From positions 28,671,875 to 28,735,874 of the forward strand of contig NC_090034.1 of NCBI RefSeq assembly GCF_037176765.1: 64,000 bases of DNA, read 5' to 3'. Below, piece after piece: positions 32,755-42,913 of the stretch. Below the pieces are notes generated by a model. That model was not told the DNA's origin. It worked only from the letters and a program-made list of their open reading frames with translations, and made no database searches. This DNA comes from Anolis sagrei. Taxonomy: Eukaryota; Chordata; Lepidosauria; Squamata; Anolidae. The position numbers and the translations under genes are program-made. Numbering within the stretch: position 1 is the stretch's first letter; every line of letters begins with the position of its first letter.

Positions 32755-33275
32755 CAAAAATGAGAAAGGAAGAAAAGAAAAAGAGTGAGGAAAGGAAGAG
32801 AATGAAAAAGAGAAAGGAGAAAAAGGAAGTGAAGGAAAAGGAAGAAATGCAAGAGAATGAAAGAGAGAAAGGAGGAAAAGCAAGAGAATGAGAGAGGGGG
32901 GAGAGTGTGAGAGAGAGAGAAAGGAGGAAAAGGAAGAGAATGAAAGAGAAAGGAAAAAATTGGGAGGATGGAAAAAAATGAGAGAGAGAAAGGAAGAAAA
33001 GAAAGAATGGGAGAGAAAGAGAAAGGAGGAAAAGGAAGTGAAAGAACAGGAAAAAAGGTAAGAAAATGAGAGAGGAGAAAAAAGAGCGAGAAAGAAAAAA
33101 AAAGAAAATGGAAAAGGAAGAGAATTAAAGAGAGAAAGGAAGAAAATATAGAGGATGGGAGAAAATGAGAGAAAGGAAGAAGAGAAAGAATGGGAGAGAA
33201 AGAGAAAGGAGGAAAATGGGTAGAATGAGAGAGTGAGAGAAAGGAAAAGAATGAAAAAGAAAGTCAAAAATGACT
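32755..33275. repeat. Purine tract (GAGAAAGGAA)n
   Basis: About 520 bp of A/G units directly after the SINE tail. Similar in type to 26985-28055. Confidence 0.95.
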
Positions 33276-33600
33276 TGAAAGGCACAGAATAACATCAAAA
33301 TTCAGTGAGATTCCCGACTCTACACCCATACTGGATGGCAGAATTGATGTTGTTCATTTTTTTATCCCTGTTCAACAAGATCAAAGCACATGGACCCACA
33401 TATGTATGTACTGTATATATCTTTAATAGGGCTCTTTGCAAAATGTAAGCGGATGCAGGATGGCAGTAAAAACTGGCCAAATACAGCCATAAACATACAA
33501 AAAACAAACTTGGAAATGGAGTTACTCTACTGACGAAATTAAAGCGATTTAATCCTGTGTTTACAAAGGTGAAATACAGTTGATGATTAAAAGCAAAAAA
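33276..33600. other. No gene seen
   Basis: AT-rich sequence with a 102-codon frame at 33295-33603 (-) lacking any known motif. Confidence 0.4.
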
Positions 33601-33706
33601 CACCCTCCTGAACTTTGGCCCTACCTAGAATCTCTCTCCCAAAATGCTAGATAGATGAGCCAATAATTTATTGATTGAGCAGTTGATTTGAATCATTTCT
33701 CTAAGA

Positions 33707-34150
33707 CAGTGGTTTCCAACCTGTATTCTGTGGACCACCAGTGGTCCACAAGAATGAAAATGTGGTCCGCAGCCTCACAATTACTACACTGCAATGGCAA
33801 TGAGAGTGACTGGTCTTGCAAAACCCTCTTATAGTATTGAGGCAACGGGAAGAAGTTGATTATACTACCACATCAGCACTAGATTACTAAATATGGTTTT
33901 CAGTGGGGGAGCAGATGGCGACTTCTGGATGGCATATGTTCTGTATCAGAAACTAGAGCTGATGTGGTCTATCCTATGCAATTTTCTGAATCAGCATACC
34001 AAATAACTAAACCAAATCTAGATTTGACCAAAAACTGATTCGTAACCCTTTTAGTACTAATGGTGGAGAGTGGTCCCTGGTCAAAGTGGTCCCTGGCCAA
34101 GTGGCCCCTAGTTTTTTGGTTTTTTTTTTAAAAAAAGTTGGGAACCACTG
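33707..34150 (+). mobile_element. hAT non-autonomous element with exact 8-bp duplication
   Basis: Starts CAGTGGTTTCCAACC and ends GTTGGGAACCACTG. It is flanked by CTCTAAGA at 33699-33706 and 34151-34158. The interior has TGGTCCGCAGCCTCAC and GAGAGTGGTCCCTGGTCAAAG. It is 444 bp with no transposase. TA at duplication positions 4-5 suits a Buster-type hAT. Relatives lie at 42546 and 59849. Confidence 0.9.
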
Positions 34151-34877
34151 CTCTAAGATCAATGTGGCTTTATAGCAGGGAGAGAAATGCCAAATTTAAT
34201 GTGCAGGGTACTAAACATAATTCATACTATTAAAAAAATTAGCAGCCGGCTTACTAGCTTTGGATATATATATAAGGCCTTTAATAGTGTTTCTTGGACC
34301 CAATTAAAATTGGTACTGGAGAAATTCAGATGTGGGGAAAAATGTAGAAGCTTAATTGATAAACTGTACTCAAAGAATTATGCCTCAGTAATGATGAATG
34401 ATGACCTAAAAGAAAAAAATAAGCATAACCCAAGGTACAATACAGGGATGCCCTCTTTCCCCAATTCTGTTTGCAATAGTAATGGAAATACTAGCCAATG
34501 TAATTGGAGAGGAAGTGAGTATAGAAGGAATAGGATTGAAAGAAAAAACATAAAATAAATCTATTTGCAGAAGATATTCTTTTAACATTGGAAAACCCAA
34601 TACAACAGTGGGAAAAATTTTAGTTTACTTAACAGAATTTTGGAAAATAACAGATCTACAAATTAATTGGAACAAGTCAGAAATGCCATTATTTAATTAT
34701 CAGGAAGAAGAGATTTTTAAAAAGTAAAGTAAAAAGAGGAGAAAATCAAAATCAAAAAGTCAATTCAATACTTAGTAATAAATATATCTAAAGCATTAGA
34801 TAATTGAGGGATAAATGATTTAATTACATTAAGAAAGGAAATACATACAAAATAGTTAGAATATGCTAAATTAAAGT

Positions 34878-35038
34878 TTCTCCCACCTTGGACATTCCAC
34901 AGATATATAAACCTCACTTGCCTAGTTTCCAACAGACCTCACAATCTCTGAGGATGCCTGCCACAGATGTGGGTGAAATATTAGGAGAGAATGCTTCTGT
35001 AACATGGCCATACAGCCCGGAAAACTTGCAGCAACCAA
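34878..35038 (+). mobile_element. Penelope-like 3' terminal fragment in L1 copy A
   Basis: Starts near TTTCTCCCACCTTGGACATT and ends ATACAGCCCGGAAAACTTGC, the last part of the Penelope tail. L1 sequence is present on both sides. Confidence 0.65.
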
Positions 35039-35407
35039 CTAAACTATCATGGTTTGGCAGGATAGCATTGATCAAAATGAGGATATTACCTAAATTAAAC
35101 TTTTTAGTCAGGATGCTACCTATAAAAATCTTGGATCAAGAATTTAAAAACTGGCAAAATATGTTATTGCAATGGGAATTTAAAAAACCAGAATAAATAA
35201 AAGCAAGTGGTATAAACCACAAAAAAGGACAGACTAGACCTTCCAAATATTCAAATATACTACCAGGCCAGTCAAGTAAGGTATATAGTGGAAAGCTTAG
35301 CAAAACAAGGAAAATTGGAGTGGCTATAAGAAGATGATAAAAAATAGAACTGAAATTAGAATATTTTTGCTTTTGAATAATAAAGGAAGATATAAAATAA
35401 CTAGTAT

Positions 35408-35735
35408 AATAAGTTTATTTATTTATTTCTAATATTTCTACCCCACCCTTCTCAACCCCTGAGGGGGGACTCAGAGCGGCTTACACTGGCAGCAATTTGA
35501 TGCCAAAACGTAAAAAACAAATACAATAAATATAACAGAGTTAAACAATAAAAACAGTAAATTAAAACAATCTAAAAACATTATTATCAAGCCAATAGTC
35601 GCATCCAGTCCAATTCCACATCCAAGGTGCTTTCATGCCTGCTGTCTAAAGGCCTGGTCCCAAAACCAAAATTTCAATTTCTTCCTAAACGAAAGCAATC
35701 CCCCTTTAAATAACCTTTTAGAGATTTGGAGAAAA
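35408..35735 (-). mobile_element. L2-type 3' UTR fragment
   Basis: (TTTA)n at the left, then CTACCCCACCCTTCTCAACCC and CTCAGAGCGGCTTACAC. The right end reaches L2 C-terminal coding remnants near 35680. It lies directly beside the Helitron start at 35736. Confidence 0.65.
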
Positions 35736-36204
35736 TCTAATAAAAGTGTATGTATGTGTATGGCTCGGGTGTCCACTTACAAAGACAGGCTCCCACTTCC
35801 ACAAACAACTATATCTCCCACCACTCAGGAGACACCAAAGGCCCTCCCTCCAGTGACATTGCAGGTTATAGAGAGTGCCGTAAACATGTACAAGAAACCT
35901 TCCAGTGTCCTCCATAAACACAATCCTGCCCACCACCCAAGTGAAGGTTTAATTCAGGGAGAATTTCATCTTAAATTTTATGTGTTTCCTCCACCACAGA
36001 CATCCTAGTGTTTCTTTCTCTCTCTCCATTGGTGTGAATTTGCGTGACCTCTCCCCCCACCTCTCTCTTAACCCTTTCCTATTTTTTTCTATGGCACACA
36101 GCAAACAGAGGAAGTGATCAGCAACTGAACATACTAGAGAGGCTTGGGGAGAATTCACCATGATTTATTGGAGTTGTAGGCACTGGGATGTATAGTTCAC
36201 CTGA

Positions 36205-36640
36205 AGTCTTTTTTTTAACTACATTTTTATTTTAATATGTAAAGAGCATATAAGTATACGTAATATTTCCAAGTAAAGAGGGGGAACAATTCAATTTAAA
36301 GAAAAGTAGGAAACAATGAGAGAGAAAGAGAATAAAGAAGAAAAAATAGAAAGAAAGAGAGGATAGGCAAAAAAATCCAAAAAATGGTGTAAAAATAAAA
36401 ATAAAACTTCCTTCTAATTCTTCGCGAGTTCAACTTTATAATCCATTTAATCTTCCAAATCACTCTTATGTCCACTTATTGTATTATTCAGAGTTAGTTT
36501 CCTTTATTTCTTTTTTCTATATATTTCTCCACTTGTGACTAGTCTGTTTGTTTGATCGGGTTGCCTGTGTTCCTCTTTAATAAGAAGGTTAATTTATCAA
36601 TTTCTTTAATTTCATTTATTTTTATTATCCACTGACCCCC
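36205..36640 (-). mobile_element. L1 3' end, 5'-truncated
   Basis: Poly-T at 36209-36216 followed by sequence parallel to the L1 3' end at 49488-49945, including a GATCGGGTTGCCTGTGTTCC block and TTAATTTCATTTATTTT. Read on the minus strand this is the last few hundred bases of an L1. Confidence 0.65.
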
Positions 36641-36816
36641 ATGACCAACAAAAAATATTGGAGGTCTTTGGAGGGATTTATAGGAGTTGTAGTTCACCTA
36701 CATCCAGAGCACAGTATGAACCCAAACAATGATGGACCTGGACCAAACTTGGCACACATACCTGATATGCCAAAGTTTGATTACTGGAGGGGTTTAGGTA
36801 TAACTGACCTTCCTTT

Positions 36817-37279
36817 AGTAGTAGTAACCTTCCTGTAGTAACCTACGGATGTGAGAGCTGGACCTTAGGGAGAGCTGGACCTTAGGGAAGGCTGAGCAAA
36901 GGAAGATCGATGCTTTTGAGCTGTGGTGCTGGAGGAAAATGCTGAGAGTGCCTTGGACTGCAAGAAGATCCAACCAGTCCATCCTCCAGGAAATAAAGCC
37001 CGACTGCTCATTGGAGGGAAGGATACTAGAGACAAAGTTGAAGTACTTTGGCCACATCATGAGACAGCAAAGCCTAGAGAAGACAATTATGCTGGGGAAA
37101 GTGGAAGGCAAAAGGAAGAGGGGCCGACCAAGGACAAGATGGATTGATGGCATCCTTGAAGTGACTGGACTGACCTTGAAGGAGCTGGGGGTGGTGACGG
37201 CCGACAGGGAGCTCTGGCGTGGACTGGTCCATGAGGTCACGAAGAGTCGGAGATGACTGAACGAATGAATAGCACAGCA
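36817..37279 (+). mobile_element. BovB (RTE) LINE 3' end with 11-bp duplication
   Basis: Encodes AFELWCWRKMLRVPWTARRS, QSILQEIKPDCSLEGRIL and KLKYFGHIMRQ, then GKRKRGRPRTRWIDGI, the BovB C-terminus, with a TGAACGAATGAATAGC-type tail. Flanked by GACCTTCCTTT at 36806-36816 and 37280-37290. 5'-truncated, about 460 bp, with the frame open for about 105 codons. Confidence 0.9.
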
Positions 37280-38354
37280 GACCTTCCTTTCTGGGAGTTG
37301 TAGTTCACCCACAACCAGGGAAACTGTGACCTCCACCGATGATAGACCTGGACCAAACTTGGCACACAGAACCCTCATAACTAACTCAACCTACTGGAGG
37401 GGTTTGAGGGGACAGAGTCTCCATGGTGGGAGTTGTACTTTATCCTGCAGCCAGAGAGCACACTGAACCCCACCATTATTGCCCAACATAACAAACTTTA
37501 AGTACTGATGAAGTTTCTCGGGTTTAACCTGGCATGATGTCAGTTGTACTTAATCCACAACCTTATGCATGTTGCACAATTTAAAAATCGACTTTTTCAA
37601 ATAACCCGGGTAATGCTGAGTGCCCAAGCTAGTATAAAAGAAATATGATGCCAGGGATTTCATCTTTAACATCAGTATTGATGACAGAAAACTTCCCAGC
37701 AAATCTAAAAAAAAAGAATTAGAGGAAGAGTTTTTTAAAAGAGGTATCATGAAAATAAGATACTGAGATTTCAAAATGATAAACATAGAAGGAATAAAAG
37801 AACAATTAGTAGGAAAGGACATAGCTTGGTATGAGTGTTTACAATTGAGAAAATGGTCAACGGATATAAGAAAAAAGTATAACGGGGATAGAGAATATAC
37901 GACATTTGAGAGGATGATATCCCAAAGAGAGAATAAAGAAGAAAATGAAACAATAAAAGGAACAATAAGTGATAGTTATATATTTTTACTAGAAGACGAA
38001 CAGAAACAAGAGCACCTTAGAGAATTATGGGAACTAGATTTGGGAATATTCAAAAATGGAAAAGAATATGGAACAGGCACATTTAAAAAAATATGTCTAT
38101 AAGAATTAAAGAAAATTATTATAAAATAATATAGAGGTAGTATTTACCTCCAGTTAGATTAAATCAGATAGACGAAAAACATTCAAACCAATGTTGGAGA
38201 TGTTGCCAGGAAGAAGGCTCATACATTCTTATTTAGTGGTCCTGTTAATTTATACAAAATTTTTGAGAAACAGTATTTTAAAAAATAAAAACAACAATAA
38301 AAATAGAGTTAAAGAGTACACAAGAAATAGCATTGTTATCAATATATGATAAGA

Positions 38355-38790
38355 CAATACCCTACCCCGCTGGAGAAACTATATTGTTTAGCCGGTATTT
38401 CACCAATTGACATCCGCTATGAAGTAGCAGCCTGTAATGAAAGAACCAAGGCATTGACATCTCTAGCCCATGCTCTGTTCAGATATCAGCCAGCAAACCA
38501 ACACCTTAAATCAATAAATAGCTTTCTAAGATCTACAGAGATACTCGCAGGAACACCTCAGCAAGTCCAAAAGTGGCAGGTGAAAACCCGAAGCCTCAAT
38601 CAGTGGCTGATACTGGATGAGAAACACCCTCTTGAGCACACAGAAGGCTGGGAGACTTGGAAGGCACTGAACAGACTGCACTCTGGCACCATGAGATGCA
38701 GAGCCAATCTTAAGAAATGAGGCTACAAAGTGAAGTCCATAACATGCGAGGGTGGGGAAGAGCATGGCACAGCCTCTTTCTACAATGCAA
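38355..38790 (+). mobile_element. I-group (Ingi/Vingi-like) LINE fragment
   Basis: Encodes LEKLYCLAGISPIDIRYEVA, KALTSLAHALFRYQP and WETWKALNRLHSGTMRCRAN, then decays before the C-terminal knuckle. Inserted at the end of L1 copy A. Confidence 0.65.
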
Positions 38791-38799
38791 TTAATACCG

Positions 38800-40757
38800 G
38801 GCACTGCACAGGCCCTTGCCTTCAAGCTGATCTGAACTACAGCAGGGAGTTCCACAGTTCCTGGATGTCCGGTTGAGCCAGCATCGGTGGGAATGTGACC
38901 CCAGCAGCGGCTTCAACTAAAACCGCCTTCTGCCTTGCTTTCTTCCCCCTTACCTAACATTGTAACAAATCCTCCAATAAAGTATCTTCTAATTGTAACT
39001 TTTCCCTCTCTATAGTGATGCATTGTGTCCATTTATTGCCTCTAACACTCTCTAGCATGAACTTTTCCTTTCCCGAGCCGCAGATCACTGCCGGCTCACC
39101 CGGGATGCTTTTCCAGCGTCCTGAGGAGGCCAAAACTGCGTTCCTCTGAACCGCGGATACAGAAACCCATTGGGCCCCCGTATCCGTGGGTCAACAGATC
39201 ACTTCCAAACTGGTGCCATATTCTTCCTAGACTAATTTTAAGACTAACTGCTATCTTACTTCTTGCATTCTGGACCCCTGCGCTCAGGGAATAACCTTTT
39301 TCACCCCAAAACTTCATTTGGAGACCAGCTCATAGTGATCCATGGCTCCATGCTGCAATGATGTTCCTGCCGCAGTCTTGCTGAGTGTCCAAGAGCCTGC
39401 CAACCCCAGGGGGCCTGCTGCAGTCACCCCTTGGGACCCCGGGACCCCTGACCAGCCATCCTGGACCTTGGACGACATTGGATTTATATTTTACCTTTCT
39501 TCAACGAATGGATCCTGATCCTCAGCGCTCACAGTGATCCCAGTATGCACCCCCATGGACTCTTATGGACATTTTCCCCTTTCACATGAACACTTTGAAC
39601 TTTTATTGAACTTTTGCCAACTTTTGGAAAACTTTAGAAACTTTTTGGGAACTTTTTCTCCCCAAACCTCATGGACTCTTGCTACATTTTATGAACTTTC
39701 AATGGACTCTGGAGGGTGGGAAGGGCTGATATGATTTCCTTTCCCCCCCTATATGAATTTATCCCCATGATCCCCTTGTATGCCTTTCCCCTTCCCCATA
39801 TACTTATATGAAATATAAAATATAGAATGCCACCTCTTCGTGAACCCAGCACCTCATGGCTTCGGGAAGCCTCTTCCCATTTCCTGAGCCAACAAAAACC
39901 CTAAACAAAAGGACTCACCAGGAACTCTTTGCATGGAAAATAAAACAAAGGTTCTTATCTTCTCAGACCTCGGAGTAGCTAGGCTTGCCCATCTGAGAGA
40001 TATGGCCCCCAGACTATTTAATCATTCTACACCAAAGGTGACATCCTGCCTGCAGAGGATTTGGTATCACCACAGCATCTTCTCATTGCCTCCATTCCCC
40101 TGGCCAACACCAGTTTCCGATGTTATCACTAAACCCATATCCAGGACCCAAGGACTACAAAAGGGTCTGACTTTCAAGTCAGACGAAGATGTATTTTCCA
40201 GAAACTCAGAACAATAACTTAGCTTGCTTGAAGGCTTAGGAAAGCTATCGCAGCAATTATACACACATTAATCATTTAATCCACTCATCTTTTCCTCCTG
40301 GTTCATTGTTTCCTGCCCAGACTGCTTCCTTCGTTCCCATTGGCCAAGAGGCCGAAGCAGCGCTGGCTGCCTGATTGGCTGAGGCGTGGCTAAGCCGGCT
40401 GCACCTCCCAGCCAGCTGATGACTCCAACCAATCAGCGCAAAGCCAGCGAGGGGGGAGGGAGCGCGAAATTTGAACTTGACAGCTCTGTATTTCTATAAT
40501 AACTATAATGTTTCCCTTTGCAAAACATGTCGGCTTTGGAAAATGATTGCAGTTTGACATCCACTCCAGCTGGAACAAAATAAACAACTCAGTGGCATTT
40601 TGTTTAACTTTGGTGAGATTTATTTGAGGAAACTTAGGGAAATCTGTTTTGCGTGCTTCTTTCTTGCCAGGGCAAACCGATCCTCTTTGGTGGGTCTGGC
40701 CAGCCTCTGCCTCCAAGGCAAGGCCCTCCTAATTCTTGCTTGATATCACAACCTCAA
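38800..40757 (+). mobile_element. LTR-element fossil region
   Basis: Two blocks recur elsewhere. 38800-39110 shares CCTTGCCTTCAAGCTGATCTG and CCTCCAATAAAGTATC with 63110-63300. 40180-40757 shares a U3-like segment with CCAAT-type boxes (GATTGGCTGAGGCG), a poly(A) signal-like AATAAA and CAACTTTGGTGAGATTTATT with 57836-58320 and 63530-63900. The order suggests an old LTR retroelement, broken throughout, with no recognisable gag or pol. Family not resolved. Confidence 0.45.
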
Positions 40758-40945
40758 TTTTGTTCCACATGCTTTTTAACATTTATATGAAATCACTGGG
40801 AGAGATCATCTGGAGTTTTGGAGTTTGGTGTCATATTTATGCAGATAATACGCAACTCTATTACTCTTTTCCACGCAATGCCAAGAGTGCCATCCTCCCT
40901 TCAGGGAGATAAGGCAGAATATAATTAAAGTTTTGTTATTATTAT
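40758..40945 (+). mobile_element. Internally deleted L2 (RT motif joined to 3' tail)
   Basis: Encodes MLFNIYMKSLGEI-like sequence and IYADNTQLYYSFP (YADD with Asn for the second Asp), then jumps to CTTCAGGGAGATAAGGCAGA and an (ATT)n tail. The thumb and C-terminus are missing. Confidence 0.65.
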
Positions 40946-40949
40946 TATG

Positions 40950-41118
40950 AGTCCCGCCAACTGCACAACAGAGGACCTTCTCACAATGACACCAGAGGCA
41001 CTCCAAGTGGCCACCTTCTGGTCAAAGGAAATCTAGCATAATGCCAAGTTTTTAACTTTGTTTGTAGTTTTTTATACATTATAACTGTATTCTCAATTCG
41101 CTTCTGACACAATAAATA
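40950..41118 (+). mobile_element. I-group LINE 3' terminus
   Basis: CAACTGCACAACAGAGGACC through AACTGTATTCTCAATTCGC to (AATA)n at 41105-41118, the same 3' end as at 29400-29510. Confidence 0.6.
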
Positions 41119-41249
41119 AATAACTACCCTCACAAGAAGAGAAGGAATTGACCTCTAGCTTACTAATGGCTGCAAGACAGATAGTTGCAAAGAATTGGAA
41201 AGATAAAAGGGAAATCCATTTAGAAGAATGGTATAAAGAATTTTGGAAT

Positions 41250-41722
41250 ATAACCTTATTGTGTCAGAAGCAAATTGTGAATACAGTTATAATGCATTAA
41301 AAAATCACAAACAAAGCTGAAAACGGCATTATACTAAATGTCCTTTGACGAGAAGTTGGCCACTTGGAGTGTCTCTGGTGTCGCTGTAAGAAGGTCCTCC
41401 ATTATGCATGTGGCAGGGCTCAGGCTGCAATGTAGTAAGTGGTCTGTAGTTTGCTCTTCCCCACACTTGCATGTTGTGGATTCCATTTTGTAGCCCCATT
41501 TCTTAAGGTTGGCTTTACATCTCGTGGTGCCAGAGCACAGTCTGTTCAGTGCCTTCCAAGTCGCCCACTCTTCTGTGTGCCCAGAAGAGAGATTCTCATC
41601 TGGTCTCAGCCACTGATTGAGGTGCTGGGTTTTAGCCTGCCACTTTTGGACTCTCACTTGCTGAGGTGTTCCTGTGAGTATCTCTGTAGATCTTAGGAAG
41701 CTATTTCTTGATTTAAGCCAAC
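41250..41722 (-). mobile_element. I-group (Ingi/Vingi-like) LINE 3' part
   Basis: On the minus strand it encodes KSRNSFLRSTEILTGTPQQV, WATWKALNRLCSGTTRCKAN and the knuckle CKCGEEQTTDHLLHC. The 3' terminus is at 41250-41285. It retains a frame of about 120 codons and is among the better-kept copies here. Confidence 0.7.
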
Positions 41723-41740
41723 ACCATATATGGAAAATAG

Positions 41741-42259
41741 CAGGCATGGGCAAACTAAGGCACAGGGGCCAGATGTGATCCCCTGGGCACTTTCCTCTGG
41801 CCCTCCTCCTTTTCTTTGCCCTCTTGTCTTAAGGGCACAGAGGCCCGTCACATCCTTATGCCAAAAAGATGGGGGGGGGGGGGAAGGCACACAGCAGCTG
41901 AGAGTTCTATGGAGCACTCTCAGCCACCACGTCTCACCCTTGTCCCAGCATAATGCCATGAGGACAGCCTGAGGATCAGGGAAGGAGGATCAGGGCAGCC
42001 ACCACATGCCTTGCCTTTTTACTGGCATAAGGATGGGGTGAGCAGCCTCGTCCTTGTGCTGGGAGGGCAACCTGAAGATGACCTGGGCCCTGCTCTGCCC
42101 CCTCCTTGCCCTACTCCTCCTTGCCCCGTCCTCTCCTAGGCCTTCTCCCTCCTGGGCCCACCTCTCCCAGTGTGTGCCTGGCCCTCCTCCCTCCTGGACC
42201 TCCCCTTCTGGCCCGGCCCACAGTGTGGCCTCAAGGCAAAAAAAGTTTGCCCATGCCTG
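41741..42259. mobile_element. hAT non-autonomous element with 16-bp inverted ends
   Basis: Starts CAGGCATGGGCAAACT and ends AGTTTGCCCATGCCTG, exact reverse complements. Flanks GAAAATAG (41733-41740) and GAATATAG (42260-42267) match at 7 of 8 bases. The GC-rich interior holds Pro/Ser-rich frames that are not genes, plus a G-run at 41871-41882. Confidence 0.85.
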
Positions 42260-42913
42260 GAATATAGTGATTAATTATAAACTGACTTGTGGCATTAAAG
42301 TTAAAAAGGAAATATGGAAGCAAACTGTGGGGTCAATTTATTGAGTTTATATTCCTTGAAGGAAAGGGGAGAAAACCTGCAACAGAAATAATGAAGTTTT
42401 GTATTTAAATGATGAGTTGGTCCAGGTGGAGGTGGTACAAGGAAAGGGTAAGGGATAAAGGGGGGGGGGAGGGGTAAATAAAACTATACTAAAGTAGATA
42501 GAAAATTGTAACATAATTTTTTAAACATGAACCATTTCTCTATACTAGTGGTTCCCAACCTGTGGTCCGTGGACCATTGGTGCTGCACAAAAACTAAAAT
42601 ATCGTCTGCAGCCTCACCATTACTACACCATTACAATGAGAGCAATTGGTCTCATGAAACCCTCTTATAGTGCCGAGGCTTAAAAAATATGGTTTTCTTT
42701 GGGTGAGCAGATGGTGACTACTGAATGGTATATGTTCTGTATCAGAAACTAAAGCTGATGTGGTCTCTCCAGTGCAGTTTTCTGAATCAGCATACCAAAT
42801 AACTAAACCAAATCTAAAGTTGACCAAAAACTGATTCGTAACCCTTTTGGTACTAATGTTGGAGAGTGGTCCCTGGTCAAAGTGGTCCCTGGTTTAAAAA
42901 ATGTTGGGAACCA

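Larger units (their letters stand above)
35736..37632 (+). mobile_element. Helitron candidate, itself heavily interrupted
   Basis: A begins before TCTAATAAAAGTGTATGTAT at 35736. The right end reads ACCCGGGTAATGCTGAGTGC then CCAAGCTAG at 37632, followed by T. A to TC at the left and CTAG to T at the right fit a Helitron. Inside lie hAT-like GTAGTTCACCTACATCC units, an L1 3' end and a BovB insertion. That the two ends belong to one element is inferred. Confidence 0.45.
33600..38345 (+). mobile_element. L1 LINE copy A, split by five or more insertions
   Basis: L1 ORF2 pieces run in order on the plus strand: ANNLLIEQLI near 33650, QCGFIAGREM at 34161, YIYKAFNSVSW and the region after it to about 34860, [20 protein letters not shown] at 35050-35110, and a C-terminal domain with KDIAWYECLQLRKW at 37776-38102. 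Many frameshifts and stops are present. Inserted into it are a hAT (33707), a Penelope tail (34878), an L2 tail (35408) and a Helitron block (35736-37632). Confidence 0.7.
41120..42537 (+). mobile_element. L1 LINE copy B, 3' part, interrupted
   Basis: 41160-41249 encodes LLMAARQIVAKNWKDKREIH and EWYKEFWNI. After two insertions the frame resumes at about 42268 (VINYKLTCGIKVKKEIW) and runs into a 3' UTR with a G-run near 42463-42471. It is the target of the I-group LINE at 41250, the hAT at 41741 and the hAT at 42546. Confidence 0.65.

Noticed and set aside
42054-42344. Secreted Pro-rich peptide with a leader-like Leu run
   Set aside because: It lies inside the hAT element at 41741-42259 and runs into L1 sequence.
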